Below are positions 9,086-18,436 of a DNA stretch of 64,000 bases, in pieces (the stretch's first letter is position 1; every line of letters starts with the position of its first letter). The DNA lies in contig NZ_JSYP01000019.1 in assembly GCF_000813005.1 (NCBI RefSeq), forward strand, positions 124,001 to 188,000. Reading direction: 5' to 3'. The translations under genes were made by a program, and so were the position numbers. Origin of the DNA: Flavobacterium sp. KMS (GTDB lineage Bacteria > Bacteroidota > Bacteroidia > Flavobacteriales > Flavobacteriaceae). A model generated the notes under the pieces. That model saw only the letters and a program-made list of their open reading frames with translations. It searched no databases and was not told the DNA's origin.

Positions 9086-10843
9086 ATGAAAATTAAGTAT
9101 TTATTATTTGTTAGTTTGTTTTTTTTAGGAGCTACTATTAATGCGCAAACTAATAATGTGGGTATAGGAACCATTAATCCTGATGGTTCTGCACTTTTGG
9201 ACTTATCAAGTACTGATAAAGGTTTGTTGGTTCCTCGAATTTTTCTTAAAAGTACTAAAGATGTGGTTACGATTAGTAACCCTGCACAAAGTTTATTTGT
9301 GTATAATGCGTCAAACATTGCTGATATTAAGCCTGGTTTCTACTATTGGGATGTAGATAAGTGGGTTCCTTTGTCAAGTGGAGCTACTTTAGGTGATATT
9401 GTTACAACATTGACCAATGATGGAAAAGGGGTTTATGTGTTTGTGAATGAAGAAAATGTTAAATCTCAAATCGATGTAGTTGGTGACATTGTGAACAATG
9501 CAGGAGATATTTTCCTAAATACAGATAAGCCATACACAAGTTTAAATCAAGAGAACACAAATAATAATCGCATTTTTTATGTAGATTCTATTGCCAATAA
9601 TAAACCATACAGCTACAGAATTCAAGGAATATCCTCGTTTGGAGAATTAGGTCCATATTCTGAAATTATTACTGGAAAAGGTAAATCTCTATTAAAATTT
9701 GTACCTCATCTTACTGTTAAAGACTTCAAAGATGATACTACAGTTACTCTGTCTTGGGAGTTCCCAGAAGAAGGAAATGAAGAGATTTCAGGGTTTGAAC
9801 TAAATCGTTCGGATAAAGATGATGAAAAATATACTACAGTATTAAAAAACATCCCTGCAAAAAACCGTTCAGTAACCTATAATAAACTTTTATCTACAAA
9901 TTATTTCACTATTACAGCAATTGGAAAACAAGGAAATAGCAGAACTTCATTTCCTATGCTAGTACAACCTGTAGATTCAATTCCACCATCTAAACCTATT
10001 GGCTTAAAAGGTGTAATTGATAGTCTGGGTATCGTTAAAATCACATGGGCTCCTAATAAAGAAAAAGATCTAATGGGGTATCGTATTTATAGAGGTAATA
10101 CTGCTGAGGAAGAATTTAGTCAGTTAACAGTGAGCCCAAGTGAGCCTAATACTTACGAAGATAAAGTGATTATCAAGAGTTTGAACAGCAAAGTATATTA
10201 TAGAGTAATTGCTGTTGATTATCATTATAATATGTCCCCATTTTCGGAAACATTAATTATTAAAAAACCAGACGTAATCCCTCCTACCTCACCTGTATTT
10301 ACTAAATATGAAATAAAAGATGGCGCCGTTTTTCTAGAATGGGTTAATAGCCAAAGTGAAGATGTGGCTTCTCACCAATTATATCGTAAAGAAAATGAAC
10401 AAGAAAAATGGGAACTGATTTTAAACGATGTAACAAAACTAGAATCCTTTCAAGATAAAAAAACAAACGAGGGCTCAACTTACAGATATGCCATTTTCGC
10501 TAAAGATGAAAGTGGCCTAGTATCAAACCCTACACCAGAAATTGCATTATTTATACCAAAATATACCGTTAAACCAGCTGTAAAAGGATTTTATGCTCAA
10601 GCAAATACAGCTACAAAAAGCATAGATTTATCTTGGGATTATAAAGAAAGTGATGTTGATAGTTTTGAAATTTACAAAGCTACAAATCAAGAACCGCTAC
10701 AATTGATACAAATCCTAAAAGGAGAATCACGAAAATTATCTGATCCTACACTTACAATAAATACCACATACAAATACGGAATAAGAGCACAATTTAAAGA
10801 CGGAAGAATGTCTAAAATGGTTTTTTATACTGTAAAGTTTTAA
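9086..10843 (+). CDS. Exported protein with GIGT motif and fibronectin type III domains
   Basis: 585 residues. Signal peptide (MKIKYLLFVSLFFLGATINAQ), then NVGIGTINPDGSALLDLSS and KGLLVPR, a motif set common at the N-terminus of exported Flavobacteriia proteins. The rest is about four fibronectin type III-like beta-sandwich modules (roughly residues 200-295, 300-395, 400-490 and 500-585), with recurrent patterns such as V-x-L-S-W and Y-R-I-Y/Y-R-V-I-A-V-D. No T9SS sorting domain is present. It ends 4 nt before the next gene, so it is first in the toxin-cluster operon. Probable role: surface adhesion or a structural part of the cluster (inference). Confidence 0.75.
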   Translation: MKIKYLLFVSLFFLGATINAQTNNVGIGTINPDGSALLDLSSTDKGLLVPRIFLKSTKDVVTISNPAQSLFVYNASNIADIKPGFYYWDVDKWVPLSSGATLGDIVTTLTNDGKGVYVFVNEENVKSQIDVVGDIVNNAGDIFLNTDKPYTSLNQENTNNNRIFYVDSIANNKPYSYRIQGISSFGELGPYSEIITGKGKSLLKFVPHLTVKDFKDDTTVTLSWEFPEEGNEEISGFELNRSDKDDEKYTTVLKNIPAKNRSVTYNKLLSTNYFTITAIGKQGNSRTSFPMLVQPVDSIPPSKPIGLKGVIDSLGIVKITWAPNKEKDLMGYRIYRGNTAEEEFSQLTVSPSEPNTYEDKVIIKSLNSKVYYRVIAVDYHYNMSPFSETLIIKKPDVIPPTSPVFTKYEIKDGAVFLEWVNSQSEDVASHQLYRKENEQEKWELILNDVTKLESFQDKKTNEGSTYRYAIFAKDESGLVSNPTPEIALFIPKYTVKPAVKGFYAQANTATKSIDLSWDYKESDVDSFEIYKATNQEPLQLIQILKGESRKLSDPTLTINTTYKYGIRAQFKDGRMSKMVFYTVKF

Positions 10844-10847
10844 GAGC

Positions 10848-12143
10848 ATGAAAAAATTATTTATTTTACTTTTTATTATTACCGCATCAAAAGGATACGG
10901 ACAAACCTATACATTTTATTATTCATATACTAAGCAACTTACTGGATGTACTGATGGATGGCATGGATGGAAATTACAGATTCTTACTCCTACTGTTCCC
11001 ATAGAAAATATAACAAAACAGGAAAATAATTCGCTATATCCTGAAAATTTCTATAGTCGCCAATATACTTTAAAAGCAAATCCAACCATGTTTAATTTTG
11101 AAATCATAGCATATGATTGTACTTCATCAACAAGTTGTGATGCCAAAATAAAACAACAAACTTTTACCCTTCCTGAATTAATTAAAGCCGGAGCTACTAC
11201 CGTATGGGATTGTAAATACTACCAAAGATTTGCAATTGATGGTTTTGTAGCTAATGCAACTATTAAAAATCAAGACAATACCAGCCCAAACGAAATATGT
11301 GCTGGAACTCAACTGGAATTAGCAGCCTTTCCAACCGAGTTAGTACCAAGTAATACTTCTGGTTTTCCTAACGAAGTCTATCATTGGCAATATTCATTAG
11401 ATAATCAACTTACCTGGATTGATGTACCTACAAGTTATAACAATAACAAACTCTTAAGATCTACTATTTACGAACTCTTAGGAAAGGATCATGAAAAATA
11501 CTACAATAAAGACCTTTATTTTAGGTTAGGATACAGCCAAAACAGAGCTTTTAGTAATTCATTAAAAATAAAATATTCCCCTTGTGCTCCAATAATAACA
11601 AGTATTACTCCATCTGGAGCAACATGCAATGGAGAACCAGTAAATGTAATAGTGACTTTTGATAGAGGTTTATATCAAAATGAAAGACTAACCGAATTCC
11701 AAATTACTAAAATAGATGGACAACTAACACCAAATCAAATCCCATCTATTATTTCTTTTGACATTGGAAATCCATCACAATTTACATATAATAATGTTGT
11801 AGGATTAGAGAGTGGAGCTAAGTATACAGTAAAATATTTAGCTTTTATGGGACCAACTCCAAAAGGACTAATGATAACACCTAGTGATTTTCTCTATACC
11901 GATCCAGCCAAAATGAAGTTTGAAATAACCGATTACATAAAACCTTCTTGCCACGGAGGTAGTGATGGTATAATAGAAATAAAAGTACTGAGTGGTGCGG
12001 AACCTTATCATTTTTATAAAGATGGAGTCGAAATTTCTCCCGCTCCTACATTACAAAATGGGAAATATTATATCACTGGATTAGAAGCAAAAGAATATAA
12101 TATTATGGTTACCGATGCAAAAGGTTGTATTGAAAAAACTTAA
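10848..12143 (+). CDS. Exported protein with C-terminal SprB-like repeat (paralog A)
   Basis: 431 residues with a signal peptide (MKKLFILLFIITASKGYGQ). It is paralogous along its length to the next gene: shared NEICAGTQLEL, YHWQYSLDN, YFRLGY and a C-terminal module CHGGSDGIIEIKVLSG ... VTDAKGCIEK that matches the SprB-repeat pattern (C-x-GGSDG ... G-x-x-PY ... VTD-x-x-GC). The protein stops directly after this repeat and has no sorting domain. The next gene starts 14 nt downstream. Function is unknown. Its place in the cluster suggests a surface partner of the 1618-residue SprB-like protein. Confidence 0.72.
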   Translation: MKKLFILLFIITASKGYGQTYTFYYSYTKQLTGCTDGWHGWKLQILTPTVPIENITKQENNSLYPENFYSRQYTLKANPTMFNFEIIAYDCTSSTSCDAKIKQQTFTLPELIKAGATTVWDCKYYQRFAIDGFVANATIKNQDNTSPNEICAGTQLELAAFPTELVPSNTSGFPNEVYHWQYSLDNQLTWIDVPTSYNNNKLLRSTIYELLGKDHEKYYNKDLYFRLGYSQNRAFSNSLKIKYSPCAPIITSITPSGATCNGEPVNVIVTFDRGLYQNERLTEFQITKIDGQLTPNQIPSIISFDIGNPSQFTYNNVVGLESGAKYTVKYLAFMGPTPKGLMITPSDFLYTDPAKMKFEITDYIKPSCHGGSDGIIEIKVLSGAEPYHFYKDGVEISPAPTLQNGKYYITGLEAKEYNIMVTDAKGCIEKT

Positions 12144-12156
12144 AATAACTAGGCTT

Positions 12157-13455
12157 ATGAAAAAACTTTACTTTCTATTTTTAATTATTTTATCTTTTAA
12201 AAGTTATGGGCAAACCTATACTATAAAAGTATCATATGATGCATCAAGCGCTGGATGTCATGCAGCTGGATTTAGATGGGATTTAAAAGGGGATTCATCT
12301 ACAATAGATTCATTTAGTGATGGGGGAAATAGCATGGACGTTGATGATATTAAAATATATCCTAATGTTGCAAATTTTACCACATTTAAATTATCATCTG
12401 GCAGTAATTGTAGACCTTTGGATTCATCCCCAAATTGTACTTCAACCAACTCCAAGTCGAGCACCAATGTGAAAATGATTCAAGGCGATTACCTTGGATT
12501 TGGAGCTTGTAACGGTGGAGTCAGCATAACATTATTTAAACCAAATGTAACCATACAAAACTTAGATACTGCGAATTCAAATGAGATATGTGCTGGATTT
12601 CAACTGGGCTTATCTGGATATCCGACTAATGGTACTGGGAAATTTCCCGATGAAGCTTACCATTGGCAATATTCTCTAGATAATGTAAGTTGGACAGATG
12701 TTCTTGCCTCTAAAAATAATAACGCTATAGCTAAATTCTCAATCGAGGAAATCTTAAGCGCCAATGGTATCAATCATATCAATTATTTAGATAAATTAAT
12801 TTATTTCAGATTAGGCTATGGACAAGATAGACCATTTACAACTCCTTTGGCTATTAAATACTCAGCTTGTGCACCTATACTAAAAAACGTAACATACTCG
12901 CCCCCAGAATGCAATAACGATTATATTAAAAAAATTGAAGTTTTCTTTGACAGGGATTTAAAGTATAATGAAACTTTATATCCATTTTACATTATTAATA
13001 TTAACCCTTTAAAAAATTCTCCTCATTTCCAACTTGTTGAACCTTTAAAATCTCTAACTAAAGATGCTGAAACAGGTTTTTATAAATATACTTTTTTAAG
13101 TCCAGGAATACTTGAAGAGAAAGAAACTTATCGAATAGAATACCAAGCAAATAGAAATGAGAGTCCTGCTGGATCTTTACAATCTCCGCAGAATTTTAAT
13201 TTTACCTATACCAATCCTACTAAAATGCAGTTTGAAATAACCAATTACACAGAACCTTCTTGCAAGGGAGGTAGCGATGGCGTAATCGAAATAAAAGTAC
13301 TTAGTGGTACCTCTCCTTATTATTTTTATAAAGATGGAGTTGAAATTACTCCCGCCCCTACACTACAAAATGGTAAATATTTCATCACGGGCCTAGGAGC
13401 AAAGACATATAATATCATGGTTACCGATACAAAAGGTTGCATTGAAAAAATCTAA
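12157..13455 (+). CDS. Exported protein with C-terminal SprB-like repeat (paralog B)
   Basis: 432 residues. The start is set at 12157 rather than the upstream in-frame ATG at 12115, because MKKLYFLFLIILSFKSYGQ gives a normal signal peptide and avoids overlap with the previous gene. Shares NEICAGFQLGL, YHWQYSLDN, YFRLGYGQ and an almost identical C-terminal SprB-like module (CKGGSDGVIEIKVLSG ... VTDTKGCIEK) with paralog A. N-terminal regions differ more. No sorting domain. Tandem duplication is the simplest origin. Function unknown. Confidence 0.72.
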   Translation: MKKLYFLFLIILSFKSYGQTYTIKVSYDASSAGCHAAGFRWDLKGDSSTIDSFSDGGNSMDVDDIKIYPNVANFTTFKLSSGSNCRPLDSSPNCTSTNSKSSTNVKMIQGDYLGFGACNGGVSITLFKPNVTIQNLDTANSNEICAGFQLGLSGYPTNGTGKFPDEAYHWQYSLDNVSWTDVLASKNNNAIAKFSIEEILSANGINHINYLDKLIYFRLGYGQDRPFTTPLAIKYSACAPILKNVTYSPPECNNDYIKKIEVFFDRDLKYNETLYPFYIININPLKNSPHFQLVEPLKSLTKDAETGFYKYTFLSPGILEEKETYRIEYQANRNESPAGSLQSPQNFNFTYTNPTKMQFEITNYTEPSCKGGSDGVIEIKVLSGTSPYYFYKDGVEITPAPTLQNGKYFITGLGAKTYNIMVTDTKGCIEKI

Positions 13456-13486
13456 AAAATACACCTCAAATTATTCTACTATAATT

Positions 13487-16400
13487 ATGAAAAAATACTA
13501 CCTACTACTATTATTCTTTGTTAGTTTATTGGGTTATTCACAACAAAAAACTGGTGTTGGCGAACTGAGTGGAGGTGCTAGAACAGTTCCTATTGACAAT
13601 CCTAAAGCAATTTTAATTACAGGATCTTCTACAGATGCAACAGCCAAAGGATTAAACAACGGAACGATTATCTTAAATCCTCCTGCCGGAGGTATCACAA
13701 ATGGAAATGGTCCTTATACCTATTCATGGACAAAAGATAATAAAGCATTTGTAACGGATGTTACCAGTTTTAATAATTTATATGCCGGTTACTATATTGT
13801 TGCTATCACAGAAAATGGCAAATGTACGGTATATAAAGATTTTAGAATTGGTGAACCAGATAAAGAACTTGTAGCTACTATATCAGGGAATATCGACATT
13901 GTTTGTAATGGAGGAACTACTACATTAACGGCTAATCCAAGTGGAGGCTTTCCTAATACAAATGCAATTTACACTTACTCCTGGGATATTGCATACGAAG
14001 ATGGTACATCAACATCTTCCACAGGGAATGTTGTAACAGGAAAAGCTGGTCTCTATACGCTTACTGTATATGATAATGCTAAGCCTGTAAATAAATTTGT
14101 TATTTCTCAAAAAGTTAGCCAAAGAGATATTCTTACAGTTAACCCAACAACATCCATAATAAAACATGTACTCTGTAAAAATGAATTAACTGGAGAAATT
14201 GACTTAAATATTTCTGGAGGAACTGGTCCATATAATGTAGTCTGGGAAGATAATAATGCTACAGGATCAAAAAGAACTGGGTTAAAAGCTGGTGATTACT
14301 ATTATAAGATTACAGATTCTCAAGGTTGTATCTTTTCTAAGTATTCTACATTAGTAACCATAAAAGAACCAACGGTAAAACTATCAACCAATACGGCTTC
14401 TCAAAAACAACCTTCAACATCAACAAGTAATGATGGAGAAATCACTATAAACGCAATTGGTGGAGAAAATGGTTATACTTATATTGTAACTAAAGTTAAT
14501 GGTACCACTACTACATACTCTACAAACATAATTACTGGTTTAGGGGATGGGATCTATGATATTTATGTAAAAGATGGCAATGGTTGTACTACAACTTCAG
14601 AACGATTTACACTAAAAGCATTAGCTATTAATCTTGTTAAACAAGTTGATATTAAATGTTTTGGAGAAAAAACAGGAGCTCTAACCATTGAGGCTGTAGG
14701 TGGTACAACACCATATACTTATAGTTGGTTTAATATTGTTGAGGGTGTAGAAACAGTAATTCCCTTACAAACAAATTCTAGCCTTACTGGTCTTGTCACA
14801 GGTAAATATAGAATTAAACTAAAGGATAAATTTAAAGAAATTTATACCGATTATAATATTACACAACCTTTAAATCCACTTGAAGCAACTCACTCTTATA
14901 CAGATGTAAGTTGTTATGGTGGTAATAATGGAACTATTACACTGGATATTAAAGGAGGAACAGCGGGTTACACAGTTGTTTACACAGACATTAAGAATCC
15001 TGCTAAAACAATAGATGCAACTAAATTAATCGCTGGAACATATTCTTATATCATTACAGATGCTAATAATTGTACCTACAATAGTCCAGCTAATATCACA
15101 ATCTCCCAGAATGCCCAAGTAGCTATAACAAGCATCACGCAAACACAGCCAACTATAGTTACTGCAAATGATGGAGTAATAACTATTAATGCAGATGGAG
15201 GTACAAAAAAGTACACTTATATCTTAAAGAAAAATGGTACTAGTACAGAATATACAACTAATGTAATTACAGGTTTAGGAGATGGTGTTTACGATGTTAC
15301 AGTTAGAGATGGTAACAACTGTACCTCTAGCAGCGAAACAGTAACTCTAAAGGCGTTGGCTATAGCTTTTGTAAATAAAATTGATGTAACCTGTAATGGA
15401 GCAAATACAGGTAGCATAGAAGTGCTTGTAAGCGGTGGAAAACCACAATACAGTTACAAATGGTATTACAAGCAAAATGCAACCGATATTAATTATACAG
15501 AACTTGCTGGCGAAATAACAAATAGAGCGCAAAATTTATACGCAGGCTTCTATAAAGTTGTAGTAACCGACAATGTAAATATTTCGAGAGAACTCATAAT
15601 TGCAGAATTAATAGAGAGACCTGCTATAACATGCACTTTTGTTAAAACGAATGTAAGCTGTTTTAATGGTAGCGATGCAACTATTACCCTGACTATTCAG
15701 GGAGGAACAGGAGATTACCATGTCACCTGGAACGATGGCGTAACTACAAAAGATAGAACAGGAATTCCTTTTGGTGATTATTCTTTTACTATTACAGATG
15801 ATAATGGATGTTCTTATTCGACAACACCAGTTGCGGTTAAAATCACACAACCTTTAAAACCATTAATTATAGCTTCTTACAATAAAATAGAAGCTAGTGG
15901 CTACAGTTTAAAAAATGGTAGTATCGATATCGTAGCAGCCGATGGAACAGCTCCATATACTTATCAATGGTATCAAGGTGCTGGTAAAACAGTAATGGCA
16001 GGTAAAAAGAATGCTTTACTAAACGGAATTGGAGAAGGAACCTACACTGTAGTTGTTACGGATAAAAATCTATGTACAACCGAAGCAACCTATACCATTT
16101 ATCAGCCAGATGAATTATTAATCACAAATATTTCTCAAACTCAAGCCATAAAATGTTTTGAGAACAAACAAGCTATTTTAAAAGCTACTATCACAGGAGG
16201 TGCACCAATTGGTGTTCCAGATGCAGATAAAAATTATATCTACAAATGGTATAATAAATTAACTCCAGCTGTTGTTGCTTCTACAACCAATCCTTCAGAA
16301 ACATTGCTTGCGGGTGATTATATTTTAGAAGTTTCAGATGGTTTTGGGAATAGTTTCACCTCAACTCCAGTAACAGTAATTCAACCTGATCTTTTAAAAA

Positions 16401-18343
16401 TTAATTATACTCAAAAAAATGTTTCATGTAATGGTGGTAGTGATGCCGCAATTACAATTGCTATTACTGGAGGTACAGGGCCTTATAAAATTGTATGGAG
16501 TACAGGAAATAACGCAAACAAAAATACATTGGACAACCTTATAGCTTCAACATATAATGTTACTGTAACCGATGCCAATCTATGCGAAACAAAACAGGAA
16601 ATTATCATTACAGAGCCTAAGGCTATGGGAATAATAGTAGTTAAAACTCCTCCATCGGCTTTTGGTGTAGATGATGCAAGTATTAAAGTTACAGTAGTTG
16701 GCGGAACTCCAAATTATAATTTTAAATGGTATGATAAAAATGATACTTTGATTTATACCGATGACAACAAAGAATCTAATAGTATTTACAATATCTATGT
16801 AGGTCAATATTTTATTACCATAACCGATGCAAATGGTTGTTTAATTGAAAAAAGAGACTTAGATAAAGTTGATCCTTTGTTTATCAAATTGGCTCAAATT
16901 AACATTGTAAAATGTCATGGCGATGCAACAGCAAGCATAAAGGCAATTACTTCTGGAGGATTACCTGATTATTATTATAAATGGTACGATGTAACCAATC
17001 CAAACCTGGTTATTAGCGAAGCCGAAACATTAATAAATGCCAAAGTTGGAACATATTACGTTATCGCAACAGATTATTTTGGTAAATCGATTCAAAGTGA
17101 AAACATCACAATTACAGAACCTAGCGCTTTAGATAATTCTCTTTCATCCCAATATACTCGTTGTGGTGATGGAAATGACTGGACAATTACTTCGGCAGCA
17201 TCTGGAGGCACAGCACCTTACTCCTATTTATGGAATACTGGAGTAAGAACTCCTGATTTAGTAAATACTCCTCCTGGAAATTATTCATTATTAGTTACAG
17301 ATAATAATGGTTGTACAATCATTAAAAATATAAATATTGTTGCTCCTATTCATTTGGCTGCAGCCGAAGTAATAAAGATCCCAACATGTTATGCTGGTGG
17401 AGATGCTACAATTACAGTAACAGCCTCTGGAGGAAAAGCACCTTATTATTATTTATGGAACACAGGCGAAAAATCGAATGTCCTAAGTAATGTCTCAGCT
17501 GGTAATTATACTATTACTGTAACCGATAGTAAAGGCTGTATTATAGATCATACCTACACAATCGTAAATCCTCCAAAAGATATTATAAATCTAGGAGAAG
17601 ATGTAACATTATGTTTCGATCAGAGCTTGACTATTAATGCAACTATCGATGATGATAAAGCAACCTATGCATGGACATCTGATAAAGGTTTTACAAGTAA
17701 CAAACCAATGATTACGGTATCTCAACCTGCAAATTACACAGTCGTTGTTACAAATAAGCTAGGCTGTGAAGCATCAGATACTATCAAAATATCTGCCCAA
17801 CAAACAGCGATTAGTGCAGAATTTGCCATCTCATCACAAGTTTTTGTAAATGAAAAATTCATTATTGTAGATATCAGTAACCCCGAAGCCGATAGTATTG
17901 AATGGATATTACCTGCTGATGCAACAGTAAAATCAAAAGATAAAGACTATGCTGAAATGAGTTTTTCTAAAGCTGGTGAATACGAAATTACAATGGTTAC
18001 CCAAAAAGGTGATTGTACCGCTTTTCAAACCAAAAAAGTATTGGTAATAGAAGGTGAATACAAAGACCCTGAAACAACCGATTTACAAAAGAAATTTGAT
18101 ATTAAGATTTATCCAAATCCATCAAACGGGATATTTACTGTAGATGTGACTTTGGACAAAATAATGGCAGGGCATGTCAAAGTATATAACCTAAGTAATA
18201 ATATGGTAATTGACTCTAAATCTGAAAATGGAAAAGATGCTTACTCTTTCAATTTTAGCCTAAGCGGACTACCTTCTGGAATATATTTCGTCTTATTTGA
18301 ATCTCAACAAGGAAATAAGTTAAGAAAAATAATTATACAATAA
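13487..18343 (+). CDS. SprB-repeat surface protein with T9SS type A sorting domain
   Basis: 1618 residues. Start chosen at 13487, which gives the signal peptide MKKYYLLLLFFVSLLGYSQ; an upstream in-frame ATG at 13442 adds an unlikely charged extension. The body has a dozen or so SprB-type repeats, each around C-x-GG-x-D/N-x-x-I-x-x-x-x-GG-x-x-P-Y and closing with VTD-x-x-x-C. Then comes a PKD/Ig-like module (about 1370-1450). The last about 80 residues form a T9SS type A sorting domain (IYPNPSNGIFTVDV ... GIYFVLFES). Known: SprB of Flavobacterium johnsoniae is a T9SS-exported gliding adhesin. Inference: this is a smaller surface adhesin of the toxin cluster, exported across the outer membrane by T9SS and possibly cell-attached. 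Confidence 0.88.
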   Translation: MKKYYLLLLFFVSLLGYSQQKTGVGELSGGARTVPIDNPKAILITGSSTDATAKGLNNGTIILNPPAGGITNGNGPYTYSWTKDNKAFVTDVTSFNNLYAGYYIVAITENGKCTVYKDFRIGEPDKELVATISGNIDIVCNGGTTTLTANPSGGFPNTNAIYTYSWDIAYEDGTSTSSTGNVVTGKAGLYTLTVYDNAKPVNKFVISQKVSQRDILTVNPTTSIIKHVLCKNELTGEIDLNISGGTGPYNVVWEDNNATGSKRTGLKAGDYYYKITDSQGCIFSKYSTLVTIKEPTVKLSTNTASQKQPSTSTSNDGEITINAIGGENGYTYIVTKVNGTTTTYSTNIITGLGDGIYDIYVKDGNGCTTTSERFTLKALAINLVKQVDIKCFGEKTGALTIEAVGGTTPYTYSWFNIVEGVETVIPLQTNSSLTGLVTGKYRIKLKDKFKEIYTDYNITQPLNPLEATHSYTDVSCYGGNNGTITLDIKGGTAGYTVVYTDIKNPAKTIDATKLIAGTYSYIITDANNCTYNSPANITISQNAQVAITSITQTQPTIVTANDGVITINADGGTKKYTYILKKNGTSTEYTTNVITGLGDGVYDVTVRDGNNCTSSSETVTLKALAIAFVNKIDVTCNGANTGSIEVLVSGGKPQYSYKWYYKQNATDINYTELAGEITNRAQNLYAGFYKVVVTDNVNISRELIIAELIERPAITCTFVKTNVSCFNGSDATITLTIQGGTGDYHVTWNDGVTTKDRTGIPFGDYSFTITDDNGCSYSTTPVAVKITQPLKPLIIASYNKIEASGYSLKNGSIDIVAADGTAPYTYQWYQGAGKTVMAGKKNALLNGIGEGTYTVVVTDKNLCTTEATYTIYQPDELLITNISQTQAIKCFENKQAILKATITGGAPIGVPDADKNYIYKWYNKLTPAVVASTTNPSETLLAGDYILEVSDGFGNSFTSTPVTVIQPDLLKINYTQKNVSCNGGSDAAITIAITGGTGPYKIVWSTGNNANKNTLDNLIASTYNVTVTDANLCETKQEIIITEPKAMGIIVVKTPPSAFGVDDASIKVTVVGGTPNYNFKWYDKNDTLIYTDDNKESNSIYNIYVGQYFITITDANGCLIEKRDLDKVDPLFIKLAQINIVKCHGDATASIKAITSGGLPDYYYKWYDVTNPNLVISEAETLINAKVGTYYVIATDYFGKSIQSENITITEPSALDNSLSSQYTRCGDGNDWTITSAASGGTAPYSYLWNTGVRTPDLVNTPPGNYSLLVTDNNGCTIIKNINIVAPIHLAAAEVIKIPTCYAGGDATITVTASGGKAPYYYLWNTGEKSNVLSNVSAGNYTITVTDSKGCIIDHTYTIVNPPKDIINLGEDVTLCFDQSLTINATIDDDKATYAWTSDKGFTSNKPMITVSQPANYTVVVTNKLGCEASDTIKISAQQTAISAEFAISSQVFVNEKFIIVDISNPEADSIEWILPADATVKSKDKDYAEMSFSKAGEYEITMVTQKGDCTAFQTKKVLVIEGEYKDPETTDLQKKFDIKIYPNPSNGIFTVDVTLDKIMAGHVKVYNLSNNMVIDSKSENGKDAYSFNFSLSGLPSGIYFVLFESQQGNKLRKIIIQ

Positions 18344-18436
18344 AAGATAGCTTCCAAAAACGAAAATTTGAATCATATAGTCAGAAACAAATAGAGAAAT
18401 AACCCTTCCCTATTTATTTTCTTAGCAAACATAATA

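Noticed and set aside
12115..12156. Earlier start for the second SprB-like paralog
   Set aside because: The extension overlaps the previous gene and hides the signal peptide. The start at 12157 gives MKK plus a hydrophobic core.
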